Program-made: the position numbers and the translations under genes
Notes under the pieces: generated by a model
What the model was told of the DNA's origin: nothing
Databases searched by the model: none
What the model saw: only the letters and a program-made list of their open reading frames with translations
In this document: piece by piece, positions 51,795 to 62,844 of the stretch
How the letters are laid out: every line of letters begins with the position of its first letter
Position numbering within the stretch: the stretch's first letter is position 1
DNA from: Nereocystis luetkeana
Taxonomy: Eukaryota; Sar; Phaeophyceae; Laminariales; Laminariaceae
Direction of reading: 5' to 3'
NCBI GenBank assembly: GCA_031213475.1
Contig: JARUPZ010000021.1
Location: 4,254,438-4,318,437, forward strand
DNA: 64,000 nt

Positions 51795-52690
51795 CCCCCC
51801 CCCGTCAGCCAGAAATTGCTTCGGCCAAAAAAAACAATCCCTGTCGTAGCTTTCCTAGAAAGGGGTATTATTGTGCAGTAGCACTTTTTTTGCCTTTTGA
51901 GGCAATATTTCTGACTAAATACCCAACATCGTTGCGTTTTTACCATATATATATGTATGCATGATTGATCGTTACCTGGTGGTACACTTTCGACTCATAT
52001 CGGGGGTGCAGCACTTTCAGTTTTTCTCGGTCTTGATAACGTTTAGTAAAAACTGGTAGCATAGAGCCGCCTCAACCGACGAGGAGCCTGAGAAACAAAT
52101 TGCGAGCAGGTCCGCCCACAACCCCTAGGCTAGTGACCAACAAGCACAGTGTGTCAGTTTGGTGTATTGATAGTCATCCGACCACGAGTACGTAAAGTAT
52201 ACTGGTATACCCCTATAACGAGCGAGATGGCCTACACCCCCCCCCGACCCCCCTCCATTCCGAGCCGAGTTTTTCTCCAAACCCCAGGGGGTCACCCACG
52301 CGACGACAGTGATGGTCGTGGCTTTTTGGAAAGGATCTCGACCGGATATCTTCCCATGTGATGGACGCATCGCCATGCGTGCTTGTACGCTTAGGACCAT
52401 GCCACGCAGGGGCCGGTGCTGCAAACCTGTGGTCGTCGTTTTTTTTCACCTCCGAGAGGTCCCAGCAGGGTGTATGTACGACCATGCCGTACCCCCACAC
52501 AGTCATGAATCAATAGGCGAAATAAAAAGTGCACACTCCAGACAGAAGTGAGACTCTATACTGTATGCATGCACCACACACAGCGGACTGACTGCGTAGA
52601 ACCAGGACCCCTCCGCCGTGGTTCGAACTTCCTTGGTTAAACCTATACTTATATACGTCCTACGCGGCAGTTACGCTAGAACCACGCGAT
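51795..52690. other. Stretch without a recognised gene
   Basis: No convincing coding frame. TATATATATGTATGCATG at about 51945. Confidence 0.35.
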
Positions 52691-52694
52691 GATG

Positions 52695-53040
52695 GGGGTC
52701 AACCGACCGACCGCCAACGAACCAACCAACCAACGAAAAAAAAAAAGAGTTCAACCATGTGAATCAACCAACCAACCGACTAGGCCAATCAACCTGATCA
52801 ACAATTAAGTATTCAACCGACCAACCAACGAAGTCAAAGGGCCCACCGAATAAATCCACCAACCCCAGCATCGACCAAGTCCGTCTAAACCAACAGTTCA
52901 CTCACCTATCGAGGTATTAATCCGCTGGGCTACTCGTGAAAGGTTGATCAATCGCCTGCCCGAACCGAGCCTTCATCACACAACCGACCAACAACCAAGT
53001 CAACCAACCGATCAACCAAAACAACCAACAAATTTCAAAC
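52695..53040 (+). repeat. ACCAACCGACC-rich degenerate simple sequence
   Basis: Irregular repeats of ACCAACCAACC, CAACCGACCAACC and ATCAACC over about 350 bases. Confidence 0.8.
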
Positions 53041-53375
53041 AACGGAGTCAGTCCGAGAACGTATCGTACGTGTTCCATTCCGACTTGAATCGAATGTCTA
53101 CTAATAATATTAATACCGCAGCAGCAATACTAATTGTCCCTCTTTCTGCTATCACTCTTGCCCCGCTTTCCCCTCTTCAGGGCTCCTACTTGCACCTTTC
53201 TCCCTCGGCAGGCCCTCGTTTACCCTACTATGCTCCTCGTCGAACGTGTCATCCCCGCGTCGGCGAACAATTCAAATCAACCACACAAAAAAGCCAAATC
53301 CAACACCGAAACAACCGACAGGTCACAGCCACAGAAAAACAAACCAACAAACGACTCAACCAACCAGTTACTTAC

Positions 53376-53473
53376 TTAACCCCTTTAGAACCGCAGTCCC
53401 GTTTTGGGGACAAACTACTTGAAATTTGAATGCTTTGTCCCCACATATGGGACTGCGGTTCTAAAAGGGTTAA
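53376..53473. mobile_element. Family D element, best copy
   Basis: TTAACCCCTTTAGAACCGCA left, GGGACTGCGGTTCTAAAAGG right, with CCCGTTTTGGGGACAAACTA inside. Confidence 0.9.
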
Positions 53474-53667
53474 GGCCCACCGATCGACCTCGATTATATC
53501 GATCGACTTTGACCAGCCCTATACAGCACAAAAAAATCAAAATGCACAGCAGCTGTGAAGGCAATATATATCACCCTACAGCAGTACCACTGCTCATCAA
53601 CATTTGTTGTGTAGTGTATATGTATTTATGGTGACGTCTGCTCGCAGTTCTCAACACATCAACCATT

Positions 53668-53770
53668 ATTTTTAGAACTGCAGTCCCGTTTTGGGGACAA
53701 ACCACTCAAATTGGAAGTACTGCTGGAGTTTTGCCCCCAAAGCGGCACTCACTGCAGTCCTGAAAAAAAG
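53668..53770. mobile_element. Family D element, diverged
   Basis: TTTTAGAACTGCAGTCCCGT left, AAAGCGGCACTCACTGCAGT right. Confidence 0.7.
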
Positions 53771-53794
53771 TTGGAAAAAAACAAAATCGGAACA

Positions 53795-53925
53795 AGAAAA
53801 AGCGACACCGAGCGCGGTCTACTTCAGGCATTGGGACCCCAGGCAGACGTAGCGAGCTGAAAAGCAACACCTAGCGCGGTCTACTTCAAAAATTGGGACC
53901 CCAGTTACACATGTCGAGCTAAAAA
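53795..53925 (+). repeat. Two-copy tandem repeat, ~60-bp unit
   Basis: GCGACACCGAGCGCGGTCTA / GCAACACCTAGCGCGGTCTA, each followed by CTTC, ATTGGGACCCCAG and CGAGCT. Confidence 0.85.
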
Positions 53926-54119
53926 GGAACAAGAAGATCGGTCTCTGCTTCTTCAACAGGGAACACGCAAACAAACGAGAAAACCCTACCTGATATATTT
54001 TTTCGGTCGCCATGCTCGCCGTGCAGTCACAGCAACAACAAAAAAGAAAAACTCCCTACTTCTTCGTTTTTCGTCACGTTCTCCCTCTGAAGCCTCCCCT
54101 AAAAAAAATCCATAGAAAG

Positions 54120-54320
54120 ATCGGAAAGATCATCTACAGATCATTTCCACCACTATCGATTATCTAGATCTTTCAGGGCAAATACATGGATCTATTCCTG
54201 ATCTGTACGATCTAGCTCATGTTGCTCGGTGGGGGCCGCACAACCTGCACGACCTGTACGACTGCTGCACGTAGGGCATGCTTCCTGGGTTAGATCTGCA
54301 ACTGCACAGACCATGTTTTC
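54120..54320 (-). repeat. Family E GATC-rich repeat
   Basis: GATCTTTCAGGGCAAATACA, GATCTAGCTCATGTTGCTCG, CATGCTTCCTGGGTTAGATC. Confidence 0.65.
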
Positions 54321-54439
54321 GGGTTGGGGATCTGTTACTGCACAGATCCTTCACAGCAATTCCCACCTGGAAACACACATACATGCTACTACGGTAGAGG
54401 CGGCACCTACTTTTTCTGAGTCTCCTGACTTGGAAGAGA

Positions 54440-54920
54440 TCTACCATAAACCTCGTCCATTTTTTTTCTGTCTTTTGCGAATCAACTTTGTCTACAATGC
54501 CTCTCGTCCAAAAAACTGTTTAGTTTTTTTGCGAAACAAATTTGTCTACAATAATAATACCTCGTCCGAAAACTTTGTTTTTTCGGTTGCGAAACAAATA
54601 GTACAACGATCCCGAGGCCTAGGTTTGGCTATCGTACGAAAATCTCGTTGAACAAAAAAAAGAGCATAAAACTGACGGTATCGCGACGACAAGGTGTGGG
54701 TAGTTCGTCTGCATAAAACACTTGTGGCCGGCAAAATGCTACAAAAGAGTTGACCGAAAAAGTGCCGGACAACGATCCCATATGGTCTACTTGGTTGGGA
54801 GAAAAAAAAAGCACAAACTAACGATGTCGCGACGGCAATGTGTGGGTAGTTCGTCAGCAGAAAACAGTTGTGGCAAAAAAAAATGCCACGGCACAAAACA
54901 GAGTTGGGCGAAAAAGTGCT
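54440..54920 (+). repeat. Degenerate tandem repeats without gene
   Basis: TTGTCTACAATGCCTCTCGTCC / TTGTCTACAATAATAATACC, then two ~130-base units beginning AAAAAAAAGAGCATAAAACT / AAAAAAAAGCACAAACTAAC (TGTGGGTAGTTCGTC in each). Confidence 0.7.
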
Positions 54921-54964
54921 ATTGCCCCTACGTGTGGTAGCACGCGTCCTAACGGCAGGTTGTA

Positions 54965-55240
54965 GGATTCAACAGATGATCTACAGATAGATTTCGCGAT
55001 CTGTCGAGACGCGCCAGGGGTTCAGGTTCCCAGATTCTGAAGGTGCACGCCCATTATACTCCCGGTGTCCGTGTTTCCTCTGGGACAGATCTGCACTTTG
55101 CAGAATCTAGATCCTGCATGCACAGCGTATCATGTTCCCGCGCGGGTTGGATCTGTGATGATCTGTACGTGTACAGATCCTGCACGGCCCAGCCTAACGG
55201 CAGATTCGGATCGCACAGATGATCTACATATAGATTGCGT
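54965..55240 (-). repeat. Family E GATC-rich repeat
   Basis: AACAGATGATCTACAGATAG, TTTCCTCTGGGACAGATCTG and GATCATC blocks; two overlapping copies. Confidence 0.6.
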
Positions 55241-55286
55241 GATGTCTCCGACGTTGTGGAAAGGATATATGCTCACACCCCACCAA

Positions 55287-55483
55287 TCACTTCATCTGCC
55301 CGTCAGCGTCGAAAAGTCCGAAGTGCTTCTCGTGCGGCGCCCCCTCCTTCCTGCTCTCGTCGTACAGCTCGAAGAGGTAGAGGTGCATGCGTCCCGGTCT
55401 CAGCGGCGTCCCCTTGATGCTCGCGGCGCACACGCCCGCGGTGAACCGTCGCGCGCTCTCGCAGTCGGTCATGCTAGACCCAG
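55287..55483 (-). CDS. GH17 terminal exon
   Basis: Two bases complete a split Ala codon, then GSSMTDCESARRFTAGVCAA, SIKGTPLRPGRMHLYLFELY, DESRKEGAPHEKHFGLFDAD and GQMK, stop at 55289-55287. Acceptor AAAAAG. A CATGTGTCA repeat lies just upstream. Confidence 0.92.
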
Positions 55484-56310
55484 CTTTTTGTGTGTGTGTG
55501 TGTGTGTTTGTTTTTTTCATGTTACCAGGTATCATGTATGTGAGCATGTGTCATGTGTCAAATCCAAGAGTCACGTGTCATGTGAGCATGTGACAGGTAA
55601 GCATGTGTCACATGTCCCATGTGTCATGTCCATGTGTCATCACATGTCCATACATCATGTGCCATGTTCATGTGCATCGTTGAAAGGCAGAGGAGAACAA
55701 TTGTTGGGGAAAAAAAAAAAAAAAAACGACGACGACGACGACGACGACGGTTGCGGGGGGGGAGGGGGGGGGGGGGGAGGCAGCACGTAAGTAAGTCACG
55801 AGGTGTTCATGCCGGGACAAAACAACAAAAAAGAAGCGAAATCGAGTACATTACTTTCAGTTGAGAGCGTGCTGCTCCTAGTCGCACCGCGCGGACCTTC
55901 GTTCGGTGAAATATATGTAACACGTGGGACAGAAAATGATCTACCAGGTATTGAATATTATACCACCATCTAGATCCTAGCCCGTCGTTTCGACCTGTTG
56001 CGGAGGGAGCTGTGTAGTACAGATCATGTACGGCACAGATCCAACCCAGGAAACATGCATGTCCTATATCATGCGGGTTATACTGCTCCTTCCCGGCAAC
56101 ATGACCTAGATCATACATATGATACAGATGATACAGATCAGGAATACATCTACCTTGAAAAATCTAGATCACAGAACATGCCCGAGGTTTAAAAGAAGCG
56201 AGCGGTTACGGGGGCCTCAAAACGCGCGAGAATCAAGCGAGTTTTTCGTTCATGGTTTTAAAAAAAAGTTTGTTTTTATCGCTGCTTCTCAGTGGTGCTG
56301 CTGCTCGCTG

Positions 56311-56345
<35 letters not shown>

Positions 56346-56409
56346 GCTGTGCTGCTGCTGCTGCTCGCTGTGCTGCTGCTGCTGCTCGCTGTGCTGCTGC
56401 TGCTCGCTG

Positions 56410-56442
<33 letters not shown>

Positions 56443-59400
56443 AGCGGCGACGGCGGAGCGAACTACCGCTGTGTGATACTAGCCCCTTTAAACTCTTTTT
56501 AGAACTGCGGACCCGTTTTGGGGGATAAACCACTCGAATTCTACTGCAGGGTAGGTTGCCCCCAGAAGCGGAACGTCAGCCTTAAGGAGGGTTGAGGAAA
56601 GCCCGCGGTGGAGGTAAACGGTGTACACCGGGCCTCATTTTTCTGCCCACCATTTTTTCCCACGACTGACTTGGAAGAGGCCGGTACTACGTACAGTAAC
56701 TCTGACAAGGGATGTTGGTGCCTACATGAGGCAACCTCCGAATACTGAACGCACTACCTGGAGGGATTTCTGTGGTAAGTACGAGCTACTTTCATGTTTG
56801 TGGGTGGAGGTGAAACGAAAAACATGGTGGCTTTGGAAAGAGCGCTCGAACAGACGCTTCCAACGCACTAGACGCATCCCTCGGCGTTTCCCCCCCCTCT
56901 TCCCATGCTGTCGGGGGGCAAGGTACCACCTTGCAGCAGGCTTTTTTTTTGTTTTCCCTCCTGGAAGTCCAAACTCGAAAATCGAAAATCGCGCAGGAAA
57001 CGAAACGGAAGCTCTTTTTAAAAAAGCGCCGGACAAAACGAAAGATCTAAAAAAAGGATTCGTTACGGCCTGGGAAAAATCTAAAATAATCCGGTCCAGT
57101 CTGGCTGGGTGCGCGTGTTTCAACCAGGGCTCGCGTGCTGTACGCGACAGTAGACTGTCACCGCTGGGGTGCACGGATAGATCGGGTCAAGGGCGCAGGC
57201 GATGGTAAAGTTGTGCAGGTACCACACACAGCCTACACCACTTTCTCACAACCACGGACTGCGCCTTCTTCTTCTTTTTTTTTTTCACTGTGTTGGTACA
57301 GCCCGCACCGATCTGTTCGCGAAAGAAGAAACACCACCGACGGTGTTTAACTCGACCAATATTGCCGCCCCCGGCGATACCACCTGTCGTATCAATCAGC
57401 AGCACGAAAACAAAAGCCGACAAGAAGCAAAAAGGCCGTGTTTTTTCTTGTTTTTTTAGTCATTGAGTAACCGTCAAAAAACCGTATTGAAAAAAAAAAA
57501 AAAAAACGTTGTGCGGCTTAAGACACGACGCCACGTGCAACACGTGCAACGGCAGGCGTTGGTTGCACTGACGGCGCTACTCAACCATCGCAACCGGCAC
57601 TATCCGGCCGGTACTATAGAGGGGCCACCCCTGTGTACACTCCGTACCTTATTTCATCATATATCTGACCCATTTGATTGCCTATACAGTAGTAGAGGTC
57701 CCTGTATTGCGCCGGCATGCGTCAAGCCTACAACAATACCGGCACTATATGTAGCGGCAACCGGCACTATTATTCCGCACACCACCACACCGGAGAATCC
57801 CATACGTGCCCAGCGTTTCCAGAGGCACTATACCGGCCAACAGGCACTATAGAAGGACCACCCTTGCAATATCTTTCACATGGCGCACTAGATACCGAAC
57901 GCATTGGATTGAGTGCCTCGCACAGCTTATGCAGTAGTAATGGTATCTCTATAGTCCCGGTATGCGCCTGCCAACTATACTGGCATTATATCGGCGACCG
58001 GCACTATTCCGCGCACTACCACACCGGTGCATCCCACCTGTGCCAAGCGATTCCACAGGCACTATAGCGGCGCTACTAAAAAAAACGGCACAACAGAGGG
58101 GCCTAACCCATGGGATTGTGTATCGAGCATACCAAAGCTTTACATCCGTTTTTGAATCAAAGTCGCTTCCTATTGCCGGCCGTGTCCTTTCTCTCTGTCC
58201 TGAATGAGAGTTCAACCTCGACCGAGCTCGCTCTCTCTCCTACTCGCATGTATCCCCTAATCCTGATCGAAACATGCCTTCCATGTATAGGTGAAGATAC
58301 AATCCCTCTCCGCAAACCCCAGGTTCCAGATTCCTTACACGTAATCTGACACGTAGGACTAGTGAGGAGCCCCTCAAAAACGTGGGTGATACACACACAG
58401 TCACTTAGATATCCCATCGTATAAGGGGTAAAACAAGTGAAGGATGTCGGGAACGGGCACATGCTACCCGCATACCTACCGGGATTATCCGAAGCATCGG
58501 TCTTGAACTCGCCGTGTGTACTTGCACGCAGGGCAGAAAAACAAACAACCGAGTCTTTCGTGACGAAGGAAAAACGAAAAAAACAGAAAAAAAAACGAGC
58601 CTTCTCGCCTGAAAAAACGCAAGGACCGAAAAGCACCAAACGCTGCTCGTTCCTTGTATCGCCCTGCCCCCTCCCTTATCCCCCCCCTTATCCCCCCCCC
58701 CCCCCCCCCCCATCGACTATTAATACTACACATCGAGAGGGCTCTGTCTCTCTTTCTCTCTCTCTGTTTCCTCTTACCGGAAGGCCAGCCCACTTCCGTC
58801 ACCACCACCTCCATCTGATCCGCCCCCACCACACCCAGCTTCGAGATCGCGGCTACCATGGCGTCGTACTGGGCCGAAAACATGTCCGTGTAACGCAACC
58901 TCGCCCCGTCTGTGTACCCCCGGTCCGGGCCGAACAGCACGAAGTCCTGGGAGCGCAGCAGTGGGGAAGCAGCAGGGTCGTGTTTTGGTTGACCATTACG
59001 GGGGACCATAGTTAATAGGACCTATGGTATACATAAAAACCTATATATTTAACCATTTTTACCTACATATTTGGTCCTATTAACTATGGTCCCCCGTAAT
59101 AGGAGTCGCCGACTATTCACTTAAGAGGGGCGTACGTTACCGGTTCCAGTTCTTGCGCGGTTGTAAAATATCACGGAGGTTTTCGATCTCTTCGCTTATC
59201 TTGATTTCGGGGGGTTTCCGTCTCCTTAGGTAGCAAGTAACGCTTCTACGTTTGGGGCGCGAGTGTGTCCATCTTGCCGCAAACGGGGATGATGATGGAG
59301 ACCAATCCCCTGACAGACAAAAACACGCCTTTTTGAGGGTTCGAGGTCTGAGGTTTTCGAGAGAGGTTCTGACAATTGGCCGTTTTTTGCGGGAAAAAAA

Positions 59401-62400
59401 AAAGGACAGGGGGGTACACGTTCTTTTTTTCTCTCATTTGCGACACACGCATTTTGAACAGCCTTGGTCACTAGCTGGCTATGCCAGCCATCGCAGATAC
59501 AAAATAGTTGCGCGAGGCGTTTCGCGGGGTTCCGCGTCTTTGTATGCGTATGCACGAGCGGTTCGTCCGAGGCAACAGTGGTGCGGTAGTAGTGATCCCT
59601 CTATAGTGCCGGCTGAGTACTAATAGTGCCGGGTGCCCACACTTAAGAGCACCAGTGAAACAGTCTGTCACAGATGGGATTAACCGGTGTGGTAGGGTGC
59701 GGAGCGGCGCCGGTGTTGCTGACACCCGTACATGTATCGGCCCTACAGAGGGAATCGTTATTACTGTATCACTCTCTGGCCAAAGCCTTTCTGACTGATG
59801 GGCTCCGAGGCTGAGGCACTGCCCAATAAGCCACGGGCTATCGTTGGGATCACATCCATTTTTTACAATATCCGGAGGATTTTTCGTCGGACTAAGGGCG
59901 TGTCTTAACCCCCTCCAGAGAGCATTGGAACGAGCCGAATGAAATATTGTTTGCCACAGGAGTTGGTGCTGAGTTAGTTACGGGAAACGAATAGATTTTC
60001 GTGCAGCCCGAGAAAAACAGCAGTACCAGGTATTTAAGGGAAGAGGAAGAAGAAGTGTCGCACCTGTAACCTGTAACGCCTTTTCTTGTTTGGGGGGACC
60101 GAACGGCCCGACCGAACGGGAACAAACAGCATCCCGTTTGATGTAGATGGACACCACCGAAGAGGGACGAGGACACCATTTCGCGCACAACAGCGTTTGG
60201 GTTGTCGTGACATGTGCAAAATTTACCGTTCTTACTGATACGGCTGGCGAGGCCCAGGATTCTGCGTGGACCCAAACACGATTTTGTGCTTTGGGAACGG
60301 AACGAATGACCACGAGCAGCCTAGTTCCGTTCCGCTCGCTCCCCTGCTCTTCCAAGGGAGTTAAGACACGCCCTAAGACTCATGCTGCAATAGAAACGCA
60401 CTTCCCCCCCCCCCCGAAGAAGCTCCCCGTTTGAGGAACTCGTAGGATGTTGTTCCCTACACGTTTTCTTTTTTTCCCCGATACGATTTGAGCTTAATCA
60501 GCCAATCGCAGACGTGCGCTTCTCAGAATGAGTCCACGTGCTCTCCGAGAGGTACGCAGATAAAAAGATATGTTTCTCCGCCGGTGCAGTGATCGCAAAA
60601 AAAATCTGAATTACCCCCGAATCCAAAAACAGACCTATTTTCGGATGCGAGGGTACTAAAAATCTGAATTACCTCCGAATCCAAAAACAGACCTATTTTC
60701 GGATGCGAAGGACAGCTTCAGAATTTTTTTTCGTCAGATTATGCACCGTGGTCAAAAACTCGAACTACGCCTCTGGAGAAGCGAATTTCTAAGCTGGGCA
60801 CCCCTCGGGGAGACTCTGGCTTCGTTGCGATAAGTGTATGGCTGCTTCCCTCAGTCTATCGGGCAAAAACGAGCATACAGCGTCAGAAAAGTCGACATCA
60901 AATCGAAAAAACAAAAAAAAACCCGCATACTCGCACGCAGGAAACAACCTTATAGGCTCACCCAAAAAAACTGACGTGAAAAAGAAAAATCAAAGCGCAC
61001 TGGTTGATGAATAATATCATGGCCGAGGCATGCGAAGAAATATTTTTGCAAAAACAAGAACGGAATCCTGACGATTTCGGGTCACAAGAAGCACCGTCAT
61101 TCAGAACCTATTTTTTAGCCAAAACTACATGGTAGCACGCGTCTTACTGTAAGTGTACCTGATGCCATTCAATAGTATTCGGGGGTGAGGTATGTCGAGC
61201 TCCTTGACCCATTTAGGACCGCAGTCCCGTTTTGGGGACAAAACTACTTGAACTTCGAGTGGTCTGTTCCCAAAACGGGACTGCGGCTCTAAAAGGGTTG
61301 ACCCCCTTTGGAGCTTTCACGGAAGAAACAAAAAAAATACCAGGGTGCGTCCGAAAAAAACATATATGTTATTTCAGCAAATGGCCACTCACTGCACGTT
61401 TTGGGAGACGATGATACAAGTTGGTGTCCGAACTTTTCGGAACGCAAGGAGTCGTGCGGAACACGGGGCGCAACGTTTATCCTGCTACCACTCTGTCCCG
61501 AAATATAATGACCGTTGGGTTAAAAAATTAGTGCAACACCAGTTGTCATAAAAAGGGACAGAGTGGTAACTCGCACTGTCGGGCCCTCGCGCACGCTGAT
61601 CGTGGAAGGTTGATAGCACCTCTAGAGTTTCCAACCATTGCTTCGATCGCTATTCCTTGAAATGAGCCCCACGCGGCGGGGGGTAAGCGAGGAGCCTGTC
61701 AGAAGAGGACACGTGCACACCTACCTACCCCGGCATGCCAAAAAAATAGGGACCCCTTTCGAGATGGTTGAAGCTACCGACCGACCGACCGACCGACCGA
61801 CCGACCGACCGACCGACCGACCGACCCACCGACCCACCGACCGGGAACCACCAGCCGACCGGGAACCACCAACGCACGCAAGCTGGCGACAGTTACTACC
61901 ATCCTGCCGCGCGAGATTTTAGCTTTAGCTAAGCATTAAAATAATGGGGGGGAAGAAACAGCTGTGATGGGAGATCGAAATCGACAGGGTACAACCATTC
62001 TGCTGCGCGAGTTTCTACTGTAGCTACTTTACAATGAAACGATGGGGTGGTGGTGGTGGTGGGGGGGGGGGGTGTACTCGATAGGAGAGATATACTCGAT
62101 CTCATGCATGGCTGTAGTCGTATGACCATAGACCCTCGCATCCCTACAATGCCGGGACGGAGCATGTCGGGTTTTCACCGACCAGGCAGATGGGGAGTGT
62201 GGGGGGCATTCGCTGTGACGGTAGATCGAGGACGTCGTCCAGACTCGTCTTTGCAACCTGCGTGTAATATACTTCGATCGCGCGTATATGCTACAGACGG
62301 GGTTTCATATGACCTTACGAGGGATACGCATTCATTCCTTGTTGAGGGTAGCATATTCCGTACATACACTCATCTTGGTATAAATACAAACGACGTGTGG

Positions 62401-62844
62401 TTCAATGCTTTTAGGACTGCAGCCACCGAAGTGGGGACAAAAACACTTGCAGTTAGAGTCGGGTTCAAGTTTCGGCACACTGCAGCACGATCAAATACGT
62501 GAAAAGGTGTACCTGGTAAGTAAGCAAGTCCGCTGATTTTCGGCTCACGGCGTGTACCCGACAAAAATCTACGCAACTAGCCCGTAAAAAGTCCAGGCAA
62601 CCCACAGCCCGAATCACGCGCATACCTGGGAGGCGTGCTCGCGGGCGAAGAACGGGTGGACGTTGACGCAGAACGGCGAGCCTATCTTCACCAGAAAGCG
62701 CACCACATCCGTCACCACGGCGACGTGAGCCCCGGACACGTGCCCCGCGCTGGGAGGGTACGAGCACCCGAGGATCGACATCTGCAGAGGGGTCACAATT
62801 TTGACTCGGTCGGCGAGCCCCGTCTCCCTCAGAGCGGCATGCAC
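55287..62844 (-). CDS. GH17 endo-1,3-beta-glucanase, 3' part (three exons)
   Basis: Hydrolyses or remodels beta-1,3-glucans; in a brown alga laminarin or cell-wall callose would be natural substrates (inference). Exons on the minus strand: 62844-62626, 58946-58778, 55483-55287, giving 194 codons plus TGA. Phases match at both junctions (0 and 1). The first reads VHAALRETGLADRVKIVTPL ... GSPFCVNVHPFFA. The second carries the GH17 signature with nucleophile Glu (MEVVVTEVGWPS). The third has GTPLRPG and FELYDE...EKHFGLFDADG, the family's C-terminal end. The acid/base Glu, normally in VGNE further upstream, is not in these exons. The 5' exons were not found within 62845-64000. No C-terminal anchor or CBM43 follows; the protein ends soon after the catalytic barrel. 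Introns are 3.3-3.7 kb and repeat-filled. Confidence 0.9.
55525..55680 (+). repeat. CATGTGTCA tandem motif
   Basis: About 12 occurrences of CATGTGTCA or ACGTGTCATGTG in the last GH17 intron, close to the terminal exon. Confidence 0.85.
55726..55785 (+). repeat. (ACG)n followed by G tract
   Basis: A run, (ACG)8, then GGGGGGGGAGGGGGG. Confidence 0.9.
56005..56175 (+). repeat. Family E GATC-rich repeat, good copy
   Basis: GTACGGCACAGATCCAACCC, AGGAAACATGCATGTCC, TTCCCGGCAACATGACCTAG, ATCATACATATGATACAGAT. Confidence 0.7.
56297..56443 (+). repeat. CTG repeat with regular TCGCTG interruptions
   Basis: Blocks of CTGCTGCTG are separated by CTGCTCGCTGTGCTG five times at 24-45-base steps, suggesting growth of a larger unit rather than triplet slippage alone. 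Confidence 0.9.
56489..56598. mobile_element. Family D element, diverged
   Basis: TTTTTAGAACTGCGGACCCG left, GAAGCGGAACGTCAGCCTTA right. Confidence 0.65.
56600..57590. other. GH17 intron stretch without a recognised opposite-strand gene
   Basis: A 195-codon plus-strand frame (56621-57208) has no recognisable domain and no repeat character. I do not call it a gene. Confidence 0.4.
57595..58085 (+). repeat. CCGGCACTAT repeat array
   Basis: Diverged units of 90-130 bases with ACCGGCACTATATGTAGCGG, CCGGCACTATTCCGC and ACCACACCGGTGCATCCC. Related sequence lies at 43.14 kb and 59.60 kb. Confidence 0.8.
58086..58777. other. GH17 intron stretch
   Basis: C run at 58694-58711 and a CTCT microsatellite at about 58745-58770 adjoining the donor of the nucleophile exon. 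Confidence 0.5.
58778..58946 (-). CDS. GH17 exon with catalytic nucleophile
   Basis: DFVLFGPDRGYTDGARLRYT, DMFSAQYDAMVAAISKLGVV, GADQMEVVVTEVGWPS plus one base, between CTCCCAG and GTAAGA. The Glu in VTEVGWPS is the family nucleophile. A Family A element begins 48 bases upstream of the acceptor. Confidence 0.93.
58994..59102. mobile_element. Family A element, intact, close to GH17 exon acceptor
   Basis: Ends ATTACGGGGGACCATAG and CTATGGTCCCCCGTAATA. It occupies the region where the branch point of the minus-strand intron would be expected. Confidence 0.9.
59594..59720 (+). repeat. CCGGCACTAT-type repeat, single unit
   Basis: AGTGATCCCTCTATAGTGCC, GGGTGCCCAC and GGTGTGGTAGGGTGCGGAG match the units at 57.6-58.1 kb in reverse. 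Confidence 0.6.
59725..60590. other. Stretch without a recognised gene
   Basis: No coding frame with family character on either strand. Confidence 0.4.
60598..60712 (+). repeat. 57-bp tandem duplication
   Basis: AAATCTGAATTACC(C/T)CCGAA then TCCAAAAACAGACCTATTTT and CGGATGCGA occur twice with about two differences. Confidence 0.95.
60713..61204. other. Stretch without a recognised gene
   Basis: A-rich runs near 60905-60925 and 61320. Nothing else. Confidence 0.4.
61205..61300. mobile_element. Family D element
   Basis: TTGACCCATTTAGGACCGCA left, GGGACTGCGGCTCTAAAAGG right. Confidence 0.85.
61774..61860 (+). repeat. (GACC)n tetranucleotide repeat
   Basis: About 15 ACCG units, then CACCGACC variants and a GGGAACCACCA duplication. 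Confidence 0.95.
61881..62047 (+). repeat. Two-copy degenerate tandem repeat, ~103-bp unit
   Basis: GACAGTTACTACCATCCTGC / GACAGGGTACAACCATTCTG, both followed by GCGCGAG, TAGCT and AATGGGG-like ends. Confidence 0.75.
62061..62191 (-). repeat. Family B repeat, 5'-truncated
   Basis: G run, GTACTCGATAGGAGAGATAT (the alternative tail-proximal variant), to TTCACCGACCAGGCAGAT. Confidence 0.85.
62192..62625. other. GH17 intron stretch with a Family D remnant
   Basis: TTTTAGGACTGCAGCCACCG at 62409 is a diverged Family D arm. Confidence 0.5.
62626..62844 (-). CDS. GH17 exon, barrel middle
   Basis: 73 codons: VHAALRETGLADRVKIVTPL, QMSILGCSYPPSAGHVSGAH, VAVVTDVVRFLVKIGSPFCV, NVHPFFAREHASQ. Donor GTATGC, acceptor GACAG, phase 0 at both ends. 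Confidence 0.93.

Noticed and set aside
56621-57208. 195-codon plus-strand frame inside the GH17 intron
   Set aside because: No recognised family, no splice partner and no coding bias visible by eye. Left uncalled but transcript data could change this.
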